Shown: positions 1 through 5,540, counted from the first letter of the stretch. The stretch: DNA of 7,403 bases from a bacterium (GCA_023228085.1 JALOBW010000009.1:1-7403), one strand, 5' to 3'. Translations and numbers: made by a program. The notes: generated by a model not told the origin, from the letters alone.

Positions 1-657
1 TGTGGTACGGCGAATAGCAAGACTTATACTTATGACGTGACTGGTTATGGAAGTGATACTCAATGTTCAAGTGGATCATCAAGTAATACTGCTTTCCCAA
101 CTCAAGGGGGTTCAGTTAATTGGACTTGCAGTGGACAAAATGGAGGATCAGCATCGGGAACATGTACTGCCAGTAGAGCAGCCGCTCCAGTTAATGGTGT
201 TTGTGGTTCTAAGCATCAAACAACTGTTTCTAGTGGATCGCTAAATAGTGGTTCTAGCGGACTTTGTAGTATTGGTCCAGTGTCAAACTTTCAAATATTC
301 AATGGAAACTATTGGTGGAAATGCGAAGGATCAAATGGAGGATTAGCATCTGACTGGTGTATTGCATATATATCAAATCCTTGCACTTGGTCCTGTGGCA
401 GTTGGGGAGCATGCCAATCAGGTAATATCCAATATAGGTCATGTTCATCATCTCCATCTGGATGTACCGGCAGTAATCCATACGCCACAAGTCAAAGCTG
501 TACATACTTACCGCCAGTAAATGGTGTGTGTAATAATAGTTGTTTAAACTGTTGTTCTTCTGGAACTGCAATTAATCCCTATGTATTCAATGATGTTCAT
601 TATTGGCAATGTGCGGGGAGTAATGGAGGGAGCACATCGGACTGGTGTATCCGCTAA
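1..657 (+). CDS. C-terminal part of a secreted cysteine-rich repeat protein (5' end outside window)
   Basis: The frame is open from base 1 to the TAA at 655-657, giving 218 visible residues; the true start lies upstream. The visible part is a chain of small Cys/Gly/Ser/Asn-rich modules. Residues 1-60 form a CGTA...WTCSG...CTASRA repeat. Residues 63-121 and 171-217 are two related modules that begin PVNGVC and end SNGG..SDWCI. Between them, residues 128-168 resemble a thrombospondin type-1 repeat (WSCGSWGAC, then G...YRSCS, then a final SC). Paired cysteines suggest disulfides and an extracellular location. The first module is clearly homologous to the repeats of the gene starting at 6743, so two paralogues bracket this window. 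No membrane anchor or sorting signal is visible at the C terminus, which ends directly after a module. The function is unknown; adhesion or cell-surface binding is a guess from the architecture. The modular reading is secure; the product name is generic. Confidence 0.85.
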   Translation, partial: CGTANSKTYTYDVTGYGSDTQCSSGSSSNTAFPTQGGSVNWTCSGQNGGSASGTCTASRAAAPVNGVCGSKHQTTVSSGSLNSGSSGLCSIGPVSNFQIFNGNYWWKCEGSNGGLASDWCIAYISNPCTWSCGSWGACQSGNIQYRSCSSSPSGCTGSNPYATSQSCTYLPPVNGVCNNSCLNCCSSGTAINPYVFNDVHYWQCAGSNGGSTSDWCIR

Positions 658-795
658 TCCATAGTCTTGTAAGGGAGTCTTGTTTAACAGCACACGGAAC
701 GACCAGGGAAAAAATAGAAATACTTTTCGACGTAAAAGTAAAAATGTTCTATCGGAGTAGATAAAGAGCTAAAAAAACAAGTTTAAAAAATCTTT

Positions 796-824
796 TTGAC
801 GGAAAATTAAAAAAATGCTATAAA
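796..824 (+). promoter_or_regulatory. Promoter of the tRNA-Pro/tRNA-Gly unit
   Basis: A -35 box TTGACG (796-801) and a -10 box TATAAA (819-824) are separated by 17 bases. TG at 816-817 makes this an extended -10. Transcription should begin near 831, about six bases before the tRNA. The preceding stretch 658-795 is AT-rich and I see no gene in it. Confidence 0.8.
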
Positions 825-836
825 TATCTTTGTTAG

Positions 837-908
837 CGGGGCATAGTGAAACGGCTATCACGAGTCCTTTGGGAGGATTTATTCTGAGTTCGAATCTCAG
901 TGCCCCGA
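837..908 (+). tRNA. tRNA-Pro (anticodon UGG)
   Basis: A complete cloverleaf: acceptor CGGGGCA/TGCCCCG, D stem GTGA/TCAC, anticodon stem AGTCC/GGATT with loop TTTGGGA (anticodon TGG, G37), T stem CTGAG/CTCAG with loop TTCGAAT, discriminator A. The C1-G72 pair is typical of bacterial tRNA-Pro and supports the identity. CCA is not encoded (ACA follows the last pair). tRNA-Gly follows after 23 bases and is probably in the same transcript. Confidence 0.95.
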
Positions 909-931
909 CAAATCTAACTTAATATTTATCT

Positions 932-1005
932 GCGGGTGTAGCTCAATGGCAGAGTATCGGCCTTCCAAGCCGAGCATGAGGGTTCGATTCCCTTCACCCG
1001 CTCCA
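932..1005 (+). tRNA. tRNA-Gly (anticodon UCC)
   Basis: Cloverleaf with acceptor GCGGGTG/CACCCGC, D arm starting GCTC, anticodon stem TCGGC/GCCGA with loop CTTCCAA (anticodon TCC), T loop TTCGATT and discriminator T. CCA is encoded at 1003-1005, unlike tRNA-Pro just upstream. It is the last tRNA of its unit and is followed by hairpins and two structured repeat elements whose 5' arms are inverted copies of its T-loop/acceptor tail. Confidence 0.95.
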
Positions 1006-1011
1006 ATAAAA

Positions 1012-1054
1012 CATAACCCTAAATTGATATTTAGGGTTATGCTTTATATAAAGC
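1012..1054 (+). terminator. Hairpin plus adjoining palindrome behind tRNA-Gly
   Basis: A perfect 12-bp inverted repeat, CATAACCCTAAA (1012-1023) with TTTAGGGTTATG (1030-1041), closes a 6-base loop. It is directly followed by a perfect 14-bp palindrome GCTTTATATAAAGC (1041-1054). There is no real T tract after the stem, so intrinsic termination is only possible; it may be a processing or trailer structure. Confidence 0.45.
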
Positions 1055-1055
1055 A

Positions 1056-1146
1056 GGAGAGTGAAGGAAATCGAAGACGGAAGCGCGACGGCGCTGAGTC
1101 GGGTCCTGAGAAATTTTCAGCAGAAAATTATCGAAGGACGATTCCT
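1056..1146 (+). repeat. tRNA-tail palindromic element, Gly copy 1 (G1)
   Basis: The 5' arm (1056-1073, GGAGAGTGAAGGAAATCG) is close to the reverse complement of the tRNA-Gly tail at 984-1004. The 3' end CGATTCC (1139-1145) repeats the tRNA T-loop/T-stem sequence directly. Hairpin 1 is AGCGC/GCGCT (1082-1086, 1091-1095), with a GGA/GA internal loop and outer pair GAC/GTC (1076-1078, 1098-1100). Hairpin 2 is an outer GTCCT/AGGAC (1103-1107, 1135-1139) and an inner 7-bp stem AATTTTC/GAAAATT (1112-1118, 1123-1129) capped by AGCA. The same plan with different stem sequences recurs behind tRNA-Ser and tRNA-Leu. The family is not recognised. Whether the active form is RNA or single-stranded DNA is unknown. 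Confidence 0.75.
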
Positions 1147-1182
1147 GCAAACAAAACGCTAAACCTTATCGTAGAGTGGAAT

Positions 1183-1352
1183 GGAATTGTGAAAGGAATC
1201 GAAGCTGGAGGGTTGTTTGAAAAACAACGGCGGAGCTTTGGCTGAAAGCGAGCCAGTCTGAGCCAGTTTCAGTAGAAACTGATGCGAAGACGACTGGCGC
1301 TGAGGCAGGTCTGAGCAATTTGCCAGCAGGCAAATATGAGAGGACGATTCCT
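1183..1352 (+). repeat. tRNA-tail palindromic element, Gly copy 2 (G2), enlarged or nested
   Basis: Outer arms GGAATCG (1195-1201) and CGATTCC (1345-1351) are inverted and match the tRNA-Gly T region; bases 1183-1194 extend the resemblance to the inverted tail. Inside are two copies of hairpin 2: CAGTTTC/GAAACTG with an AGTA loop (1264-1281) and ATTTGCC/GGCAAAT with an AGCA loop (1318-1335). There is one full hairpin 1, GCTTT/AAAGC (1235-1239, 1245-1249), with GGA/GA internal loop and outer pair GGC/GCC (1229-1231, 1252-1254). An extra 7-bp stem GTTGTTT/AAACAAC lies at 1212-1228. The simplest reading is one element inserted into the apical part of another. The end sequence resembles that of G1 (CGATTCCTRCAAACAARA), so the two Gly copies are related by duplication. 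Bases 1353-1464 hold no further feature that I can support. Confidence 0.7.
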
Positions 1353-1464
1353 ACAAACAAGATACTCAGCCGTGTGCATAATCGTAAATATTAAATATTT
1401 AAGGTTATTCTGTATTGAAGAAAAAAGACAATCTAAATTTTGTAAATAATTTTTATACCTAGAT

Positions 1465-2472
1465 ATGAGTAAAAAAATAGCGATTATAGGAGGAGGTATA
1501 ATAGGGCTCTATATTGGATGGAAGTTATCACAAAAAGGTGATAGGGTTGTTCTTTTTGAAAAAAAAACAGAAACCGAAGCTGATTTTAAATGTTGTTCTG
1601 GTTTAGTTTCGGAGAGGATAAATAATTTTATTCCGCTAGATGATACTTTCATAGAAAACGAGATAAAATCGTGCAAAATAAACTTTCCCAAAAAACAAAT
1701 AGAACTTATTTTTAATCCAAAGCATTCAGCATTAGATAGGGAGAAAGTAATTAGAGAACTTATAAGATTAAATAAGGAAGCTGGAACTGAAATAAAATTC
1801 GGATACGAGATAAAAGAAATTCCAGTGGGTTTTGATAAGTTAATATTCTGTGATGGTGCCAATTCACTTATTCGCAAAAGCAATAACAAAAAGCAATTTT
1901 TCAGATTAGGAGCCCAATTAGTCATAAACGAAAAAAACAGTAATAATTTTGTTGAAACAACTTATATTAATTCTGGTTTTTGTTGGAGAATTCCGAGAGG
2001 TGATACTATTGAGTATGGTATTGTCTCAAAACCAGATATATTAGTTAGCGAATTTGATAGTTTTTTAAAGAGTTTTAATAAAAGCAAATCATTGGGTATA
2101 TATCATTCGGCAGTAATACCTCAGCCATTATCATTTAATTCATTATTTTTTTCGGAGGATAAAAATGTTTTTTTATGTGGCGATGCCTTAGGATTGGTAA
2201 AACCTTGGAGTGGAGGGGGAATTATATGGAATCTAACCGCCGCTGACATATTATTGAAAAATATTGATGATTCTTCAAAGTACAAAAAAGAGCTTAAAAG
2301 AAAATTTTCTTGGCAAATTTTAAAAGGAAGAATTTCTAACAGTCTGGTGTGTTTTATAGGGAGAAGATGTCCTTTTTTACTACCATCTAAAATAATTTAC
2401 GACAATGATTTTCCCAGCATTATCAAAACACTTTTTAGATTGATAAAAAAGGTAAAAAGTGCTAACGTATAA
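1465..2472 (+). CDS. FAD-dependent oxidoreductase of the geranylgeranyl reductase family
   Basis: 335 aa, cytosolic or membrane-peripheral flavoprotein. A Rossmann dinucleotide-binding motif GGGIIG lies at residues 9-14, ending in an acidic residue (E32) expected to contact the FAD ribose. CCSGLVS (43-49) is the CxGLVS-type motif near the flavin in geranylgeranyl reductases. DRE (91-93) corresponds to the DR motif, DGANS (130-134) to the DG motif, FCWRIPRG (172-179) to the family's aromatic W..P.G segment, and GDALGLVKPWSGGGI (239-253) to the GD FAD-binding motif. Family members saturate isoprenoid double bonds of lipid or quinone side chains, using FADH2. The substrate here cannot be read from sequence. 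At 335 aa it is somewhat shorter than many relatives (around 400). The ATG at 1465 sits just before the Rossmann strand. No Shine-Dalgarno precedes it; TATACC lies five bases upstream, which would fit a leaderless or very short leader. It is flanked by tRNA loci on both sides and is not in an obvious operon. Confidence 0.85.
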   Translation: MSKKIAIIGGGIIGLYIGWKLSQKGDRVVLFEKKTETEADFKCCSGLVSERINNFIPLDDTFIENEIKSCKINFPKKQIELIFNPKHSALDREKVIRELIRLNKEAGTEIKFGYEIKEIPVGFDKLIFCDGANSLIRKSNNKKQFFRLGAQLVINEKNSNNFVETTYINSGFCWRIPRGDTIEYGIVSKPDILVSEFDSFLKSFNKSKSLGIYHSAVIPQPLSFNSLFFSEDKNVFLCGDALGLVKPWSGGGIIWNLTAADILLKNIDDSSKYKKELKRKFSWQILKGRISNSLVCFIGRRCPFLLPSKIIYDNDFPSIIKTLFRLIKKVKSANV

Positions 2473-2473
2473 T
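2468..2473 (+). promoter_or_regulatory. Candidate -10 box for tRNA-Ser
   Basis: A perfect TATAAT overlaps the stop codon of the upstream reductase gene and lies 20 bases before tRNA-Ser. No good -35 box is found at the right distance (TTGATA at 2440-2445 is 22 bases away), so this is tentative; read-through from the reductase gene is the alternative. Confidence 0.4.
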
Positions 2474-2493
2474 CATCATATTTTAAGATATTA

Positions 2494-2578
2494 GGAGAAA
2501 TGCCTGAGCGGTTGAAAGGGATGGTTTCGAAAACCATTATGGGGCAACCCATCGAGGGTTCGAATCCCTCTTTCTCCT
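2494..2578 (+). tRNA. tRNA-Ser (anticodon CGA)
   Basis: Class II tRNA: acceptor GGAGAAA/TTTCTCC, anticodon stem ATGGT/ACCAT with loop TTCGAAA (anticodon CGA, reads UCG), a long variable arm ATGGG/CCCAT with GCAA loop, T stem GAGGG/CCCTC with loop TTCGAAT. The base after the acceptor is T (2578), so the discriminator would be U73 instead of the G73 usual in bacterial tRNA-Ser. CCA is not encoded. The last 18 bases of the gene plus two following bases (2561-2580) are the start of a 112-bp tandem repeat running downstream. Confidence 0.95.
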
Positions 2579-2580
2579 CA

Positions 2581-2692
2581 GAAAGAGTGAGGTGATAAAG
2601 GATTCGAAGGCGGAAGCCTGTCTGAGGCTGAGCCAGGTCTTGAGGATTTGCTAGCAAGCAAATACCGAAAGACGAATCCCTCTTTCTCCTCA
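2581..2692 (+). repeat. tRNA-tail palindromic element, Ser copy 1 (S1)
   Basis: First complete unit of the tandem array. Its 5' portion TGAGGTGATAAAGGATTCG (2588-2606) is an imperfect reverse complement of the tRNA-Ser tail (2561-2580). Its 3' end, CGAATCCCTCTTTCTCCTCA (2673-2692), is an exact 20-base copy of that tail. Hairpin 1: AGCCT/AGGCT (2615-2619, 2625-2629), loop GTCTG, GGA/GA internal loop, outer GGC/GCC (2609-2611, 2632-2634). Hairpin 2: GTCTT/AAGAC (2637-2641, 2669-2673) around ATTTGCT/AGCAAAT (2646-2652, 2657-2663) with an AGCA loop. Terminal inverted repeat GGATTCG/CGAATCC at 2600-2606 and 2673-2679. Confidence 0.85.
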
Positions 2693-2804
2693 GAAAGAGT
2701 GAGGTGATAAAGGATTCGAAGGCGGAAGCCTGTCTGAGGCTGAGCCAGGTCTTGAGGATTTGCTAGCAAGCAAATACCGAAAGACGAATCCCTCTTTCTC
2801 CTCA
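2693..2804 (+). repeat. tRNA-tail palindromic element, Ser copy 2 (S2)
   Basis: By eye, identical to S1 over the full 112 bases, including both hairpins, and ending in another exact 20-base copy of the tRNA-Ser tail (2785-2804). The lack of divergence means that the duplication is recent or is kept uniform by recombination. Confidence 0.9.
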
Positions 2805-2861
2805 GAAAGAGTGAGGTGATAAAGGATTCGAAGGCGGAAGCCTGTCTGAGGCTGAGCCAGG
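2805..2861 (+). repeat. Truncated tRNA-tail palindromic element, Ser copy 3 (S3)
   Basis: Matches S1 and S2 for 57 bases, through hairpin 1 (outer pair GCC and the following AGG), then stops before hairpin 2. The break falls exactly between the two hairpins. Downstream, 2862-2951 is unrelated AT-rich leader of the next operon, with no gene in it. Confidence 0.85.
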
Positions 2862-2951
2862 ACTATTTCCTCATCTTTTCTAATCTAGTTTGATTATCAG
2901 CCAAAAACAAAGGGCTTGTTAACTTCGCGTTAAGACAATAAATCTAAAAAA

Positions 2952-3314
2952 ATGCTATTTGGTAAAAAAAAGGATAATAAAAAAATCAGTACAATAGAAG
3001 AAGCTGCTGATTATATTCAAAAACTAGAAAAGAAATTAGACGAATCTAATGCAAGAATACGAGAATTGGAAGACAAGAGTAAGTTATTTTTCGAAAAATT
3101 TGAAATTGTAAGATACAACCCATTCAACGAAGTGGGAGGTGATCAAAGTTTTAGTTTAGGAATTTTAAACAGTAATCACGACGGCTTTATTTTTACTTCA
3201 ATTTATAACAAAGAGGGAAATCGGCTCTATGCGAAACCTGTTGCAAAAGGAGAATCCAAGTATCAATTATCTGAAGAAGAAAATATTATTCTCAAAAAAA
3301 TGATCAATAAATAG
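2952..3314 (+). CDS. DUF4446 family protein
   Basis: 120 aa, of unknown function. Residues 14-50 are charged and heptad-like (probable coiled coil). Residues 54-72 carry the hallmark of the DUF4446 family, a Y/FNPF....GGDQSFS segment, followed by a .DG..... TS..... EG.R.YAKP block (77-96) and a C-terminal SEEE helix (107-110). Many relatives start with a membrane helix; here the protein starts MLFGKKK and no membrane segment is visible, so it appears to be cytosolic. It lies 17 bases upstream of infB on the same strand, which suggests co-transcription. No Shine-Dalgarno precedes the ATG; the leader is an A run. A weak TTGTTA (2916-2921) and TAAATC (2939-2944) pair with 17-base spacing would place the transcript start at about the ATG. 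Confidence 0.85.
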   Translation: MLFGKKKDNKKISTIEEAADYIQKLEKKLDESNARIRELEDKSKLFFEKFEIVRYNPFNEVGGDQSFSLGILNSNHDGFIFTSIYNKEGNRLYAKPVAKGESKYQLSEEENIILKKMINK

Positions 3315-3331
3315 TTAAATAAATACGCCCT

Positions 3332-4831
3332 ATGACAGCCGCAAAAAAGAAAACAACAGAAAATATCATTGAAAAACCCCCTGTGGTGGTTGTTTTGGGT
3401 CATATTGATCACGGAAAAACTTCGCTATTAACCGCAATCAAGGATTTCAAAATACTAAGCAAAGAAGCTGGTGGAATTACCCAGCACGTTGGGGCATACC
3501 AGGTAGAGCACAACAACAAGAAGATAACTATTATTGATACTCCAGGGCATGAATCATTTTCGGCTATTAGATCAAGGGGTTCAAAAGTAGCCGACATTGG
3601 TATTTTGGTTATTGATGCTTGCGAGGGAATTAAGAAACAAACAAAAGAAGCTATTTCTCATATTAAAAAAGAAAACCTTACAACAATCATTGCTTTGAAT
3701 AAAATGGATAAACCCGAAGCAAATCCAGAGATGGTTAAACAGCAACTAGGAGAAGAAGAAATTTATGTAGAATCGTACGGTGGAACTGTTCCTTGCGTAG
3801 AAATATCAGCAAAAACAGGAAAAGGAATTTCTGATTTACTTGATTTAGTTCTTTTAGTGGCAGAAATGAGTGAACTAAAAGCTTCTTTAAATCAGAATAC
3901 TTCTGGCGTTATTATTGAAGCCTATCAAGATAACAAAAGAGGTCCGACTGCGACCGCTATAGTTGAGCAGGGAATACTAAAACAAGGAGATATTATCGGA
4001 ACAGAAACGGCTATTGGTAAAATAAAGAATTTGGGAGACTTTCTTGGCAAAGAAATAAAAGAAGCAAATCCAGCTGATCCTATTGTTATCGTTGGTTTTG
4101 AAAAAGTTCCAACAGTGGGAGAAAAATTCTATGTCTATAGCAGCTTTGATGAAGCAGAAGCAAAAGTAAAAGAAAGGGTTATCAAAAAAGACAAATCTCA
4201 AATAGAAGATCCAGATAAAAAATATCTTAGAATTATTCTAAAGGCAGATACTATTGGTTCACTAGAAGCCGTTGAAGATGTTTTAAAAAATCTTCCACAA
4301 GAAACAGTAGGTATTAATATAATTCTATCTGACGTGGGTAATGTTAATGAGTCTGACATAAAACTTGCAAAAATGAGCGAGGCAGCAGTTATTGCTTTTA
4401 GAGTTAAAAGTGACAAAATAGCTGAGGCAAGTGCCGAAAAAGATAGAATAAAAATACATAATACTGATTTAATATATACACTATCTCAAGATGTGAGAGC
4501 TCTAATGGAAAGAAAGCTTACGAAAGAAAAAGAAAGAACAGATTTGGGAAGAATGGAAATTAGTGTAATTTTTAGAACCGAGAAAAATAGACAGATTGTG
4601 GGAGGATTAGTAGTATCTGGAATGATAGTAAAGGGAAGCCAGATTGAAATATTTAGAGACACTCAGCCCATAGGAACTGGAAAAATAATTGATTTACAAG
4701 CCAATAAGAAGAGTTATGACTCTATGAAAGAAGGAAAAGAATGTGCACTTCTTTATCAAGGATCTGAAAAGATAAAAGAGGGCGATGAATTGGTTTCTTT
4801 CAAGGAGGAGTACGTAAAAGAAGAATTATAA
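3332..4831 (+). CDS. infB: Translation initiation factor IF-2 (short form)
   Basis: 499 aa GTPase that brings initiator fMet-tRNA to the 30S subunit and promotes subunit joining. G domain: G1 GHIDHGKT (23-30, usually GHVDHGKT), G2 GGITQHVGAY (47-56), G3 DTPGH (69-73), G4 NKMD (123-126), G5 SAK (159-161). Domain II, a beta barrel, spans about 190-275. Domain III starts near 298, with the KADTIGSLEAV signature at 303-313. The fMet-tRNA-binding C-terminal barrel is about 405-490, with the EGKECALLYQG segment at 467-477. The long N-terminal extension of typical IF-2 (often 700-900 aa in total) is missing: the G domain begins about 17 residues from the start, as in other reduced CPR genomes. There is no Shine-Dalgarno before ATG 3332. 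It sits between the DUF4446 gene and rbfA; nusA, often found upstream in this operon, is absent here. Confidence 0.97.
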   Translation: MTAAKKKTTENIIEKPPVVVVLGHIDHGKTSLLTAIKDFKILSKEAGGITQHVGAYQVEHNNKKITIIDTPGHESFSAIRSRGSKVADIGILVIDACEGIKKQTKEAISHIKKENLTTIIALNKMDKPEANPEMVKQQLGEEEIYVESYGGTVPCVEISAKTGKGISDLLDLVLLVAEMSELKASLNQNTSGVIIEAYQDNKRGPTATAIVEQGILKQGDIIGTETAIGKIKNLGDFLGKEIKEANPADPIVIVGFEKVPTVGEKFYVYSSFDEAEAKVKERVIKKDKSQIEDPDKKYLRIILKADTIGSLEAVEDVLKNLPQETVGINIILSDVGNVNESDIKLAKMSEAAVIAFRVKSDKIAEASAEKDRIKIHNTDLIYTLSQDVRALMERKLTKEKERTDLGRMEISVIFRTEKNRQIVGGLVVSGMIVKGSQIEIFRDTQPIGTGKIIDLQANKKSYDSMKEGKECALLYQGSEKIKEGDELVSFKEEYVKEEL

Positions 4832-5187
4832 TGTTTCGCGAAGAAAAACTGAACAACTTAATAAAAGAGCAATTAGACCGTATTATTTTTAAAGAATTAG
4901 ATATTCTACCAGGAATACTATTAACAATTACTAGAGTAGAATGCACTTCTAATGGCAGAATTGCAAAAGTATACATTTCGGTTCTTCCAGATAATCAGTT
5001 TGAAGATGTTTTCGCTTTTTTAAAAAGACATGCAAAAGAAATCCAATATTTTCTTATGAAGTCTTTAAGAATACAGCCAATACCCAAGATTATATTTGTG
5101 GAAGAAAAAACTACTCGCGAGGCAGCAAAAATAGAAAAACTTTTAGGAGTTATAAAAAAAGAAGAAAAAAGAGGGGATGGGGAGTAG
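4831..5187 (+). CDS. rbfA: Ribosome-binding factor A
   Basis: 118 aa, a single type-II KH-like domain that binds 16S rRNA in late 30S maturation. LLTITRVECTSNGRIAKVYI (30-49) is the conserved strand-turn-strand of RbfA, followed by a helix with FLKRHAKEIQYFLMKSL (63-79), then IQPIPKIIFVEE (81-92) and a helix ending IEKLL. The C-terminal tail is short and highly charged. The start codon shares one base with the infB stop (TAATG), so translational coupling is expected; an AAGGAGGAG tract at 4802-4810 within infB is Shine-Dalgarno-like but about 20 bases from the ATG. The infB-rbfA order is the standard bacterial arrangement. It ends in TAG, 41 bases before tRNA-Cys. Confidence 0.95.
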   Translation: MFREEKLNNLIKEQLDRIIFKELDILPGILLTITRVECTSNGRIAKVYISVLPDNQFEDVFAFLKRHAKEIQYFLMKSLRIQPIPKIIFVEEKTTREAAKIEKLLGVIKKEEKRGDGE

Positions 5188-5213
5188 AAAATTTTTGAAA
5201 AGTATGGTATAAA
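5185..5213 (+). promoter_or_regulatory. Candidate promoter of the tRNA-Cys/tRNA-Leu unit
   Basis: An extended -10, TGG followed by TATAAA (5208-5213), mirrors the TGC-TATAAA box of the tRNA-Pro promoter. Seventeen bases upstream is a weaker TAGAAA (5185-5190, four of six to consensus), overlapping the rbfA stop codon. Initiation would fall near 5220, about nine bases before tRNA-Cys. The same stretch contains an all-A/T inverted repeat (5188-5196 with 5211-5219). Confidence 0.55.
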
Positions 5214-5228
5214 AATTTTGTGAAGTTT

Positions 5229-5303
5229 GGCGTGGTAGCCAAGTAGTAAGGCAAGGGTCTGCAAAACCCTCATGCGTGGGTGCGAATCCCACTCACGCCT
5301 CCA
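5229..5303 (+). tRNA. tRNA-Cys (anticodon GCA)
   Basis: Cloverleaf with acceptor GGCGTGG/TCACGCC (one G-T pair), short D stem GCC/GGC, anticodon stem AGGGT/ACCCT with loop CTGCAAA (anticodon GCA), T stem GTGGG/CCCAC and discriminator T, as expected for tRNA-Cys. CCA is encoded at 5301-5303. A 7-bp hairpin CAATCTT/AAGATTG with a 3-base loop (5302-5318) overlaps the CCA and fills the gap to tRNA-Leu. Confidence 0.95.
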
Positions 5304-5326
5304 ATCTTTAAAAGATTGAAGAATAA

Positions 5327-5409
5327 GCCGCGGTGCTGGAATCGGCAGACAGGACGGACTTAAAATCCGTTGGGCCTAGCCCGTGTGGGTTCAATTCCCA
5401 CCCGCGGCA
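5327..5409 (+). tRNA. tRNA-Leu (anticodon UAA)
   Basis: Class II tRNA: acceptor GCCGCGG/CCGCGGC, anticodon stem ACGGA/TCCGT with loop CTTAAAA (anticodon TAA), variable arm GGGC/GCCC, T stem GTGGG/CCCAC with loop TTCAATT, discriminator A. CCA is not encoded. Its tail is repeated downstream in both orientations: inverted at 5450-5464 (15 bases exact against 5390-5404) and direct at 5522-5540 (19 bases exact against 5393-5411). Confidence 0.95.
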
Positions 5410-5414
5410 CAAAC

Positions 5415-5440
5415 AAAAACCACCATTTATGGTGGTTTTT
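5415..5440 (+). terminator. Intrinsic terminator after tRNA-Leu
   Basis: An 11-bp stem, AAAAACCACCA (5415-5425) with TGGTGGTTTTT (5430-5440), has a 4-base loop. The right arm ends in five T residues, and CAAAC/GTTTG can extend the base of the stem past a bulged A. Read in either direction it looks like a terminator. The right arm and its flank recur at 5683-5713. Confidence 0.75.
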
Positions 5441-5449
5441 AGTTTGTAT

Positions 5450-5540
5450 CGGGTGGGAATTGAAGGAAGACCCGACTGGGGTCGCACCAGGCTTTTAAAA
5501 TCTCAGTAGAGATTTTTAAAGAATTCCCACCCGCGGCACA
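5450..5540 (+). repeat. tRNA-tail palindromic element, Leu copy 1 (L1)
   Basis: The 5' arm CGGGTGGGAATTGAA (5450-5464) is the exact reverse complement of tRNA-Leu 5390-5404. The 3' end AATTCCCACCCGCGGCACA (5522-5540) is an exact direct copy of the tRNA tail. Terminal inverted repeat GGGTGGGAATT/AATTCCCACCC (5451-5461, 5522-5532). Hairpin 1 is GACCC/GGGTC (5469-5473, 5479-5483) with loop GACTG. Hairpin 2 is AAAATCTC/GAGATTTT (5497-5504, 5509-5516) with an AGTA loop. The internal-loop consensus seen in other copies (GGA/GA) is degraded here. Confidence 0.75.

Noticed and set aside
37..657. GTG at 37 as the start of the left-edge gene
   Set aside because: The frame is open back to base 1 and the Cys-rich module is already under way before 37, so the gene continues upstream.
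721..740. Terminator hairpin for the left-edge gene
   Set aside because: The TACTTTT/AAAAGTA stem is only 7 bp, AT-rich and lacks a T tract, so it is too weak to call.
946..1245. 99-codon open frame on the plus strand
   Set aside because: It starts inside tRNA-Gly and runs through the structured elements; composition and lack of any recognisable domain show that it is chance.
1056..1352. Integron attC sites or group II intron fragments
   Set aside because: No conserved attC core boxes, and no domain V/VI-like catalytic hairpin or intron reverse transcriptase; the arms vary with the adjacent tRNA instead.
2397..2769. Two minus-strand open frames with the same MLANPQDLAQPQ start
   Set aside because: Both are antisense translations of the 112-bp tandem repeat and tRNA-Ser; the identical starts come from the repeat, not from paralogous genes.
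2561..2861. CRISPR-like array
   Set aside because: Units are directly contiguous 112-bp copies with no unique spacers, and the unit begins in a tRNA gene; no cas genes are present.
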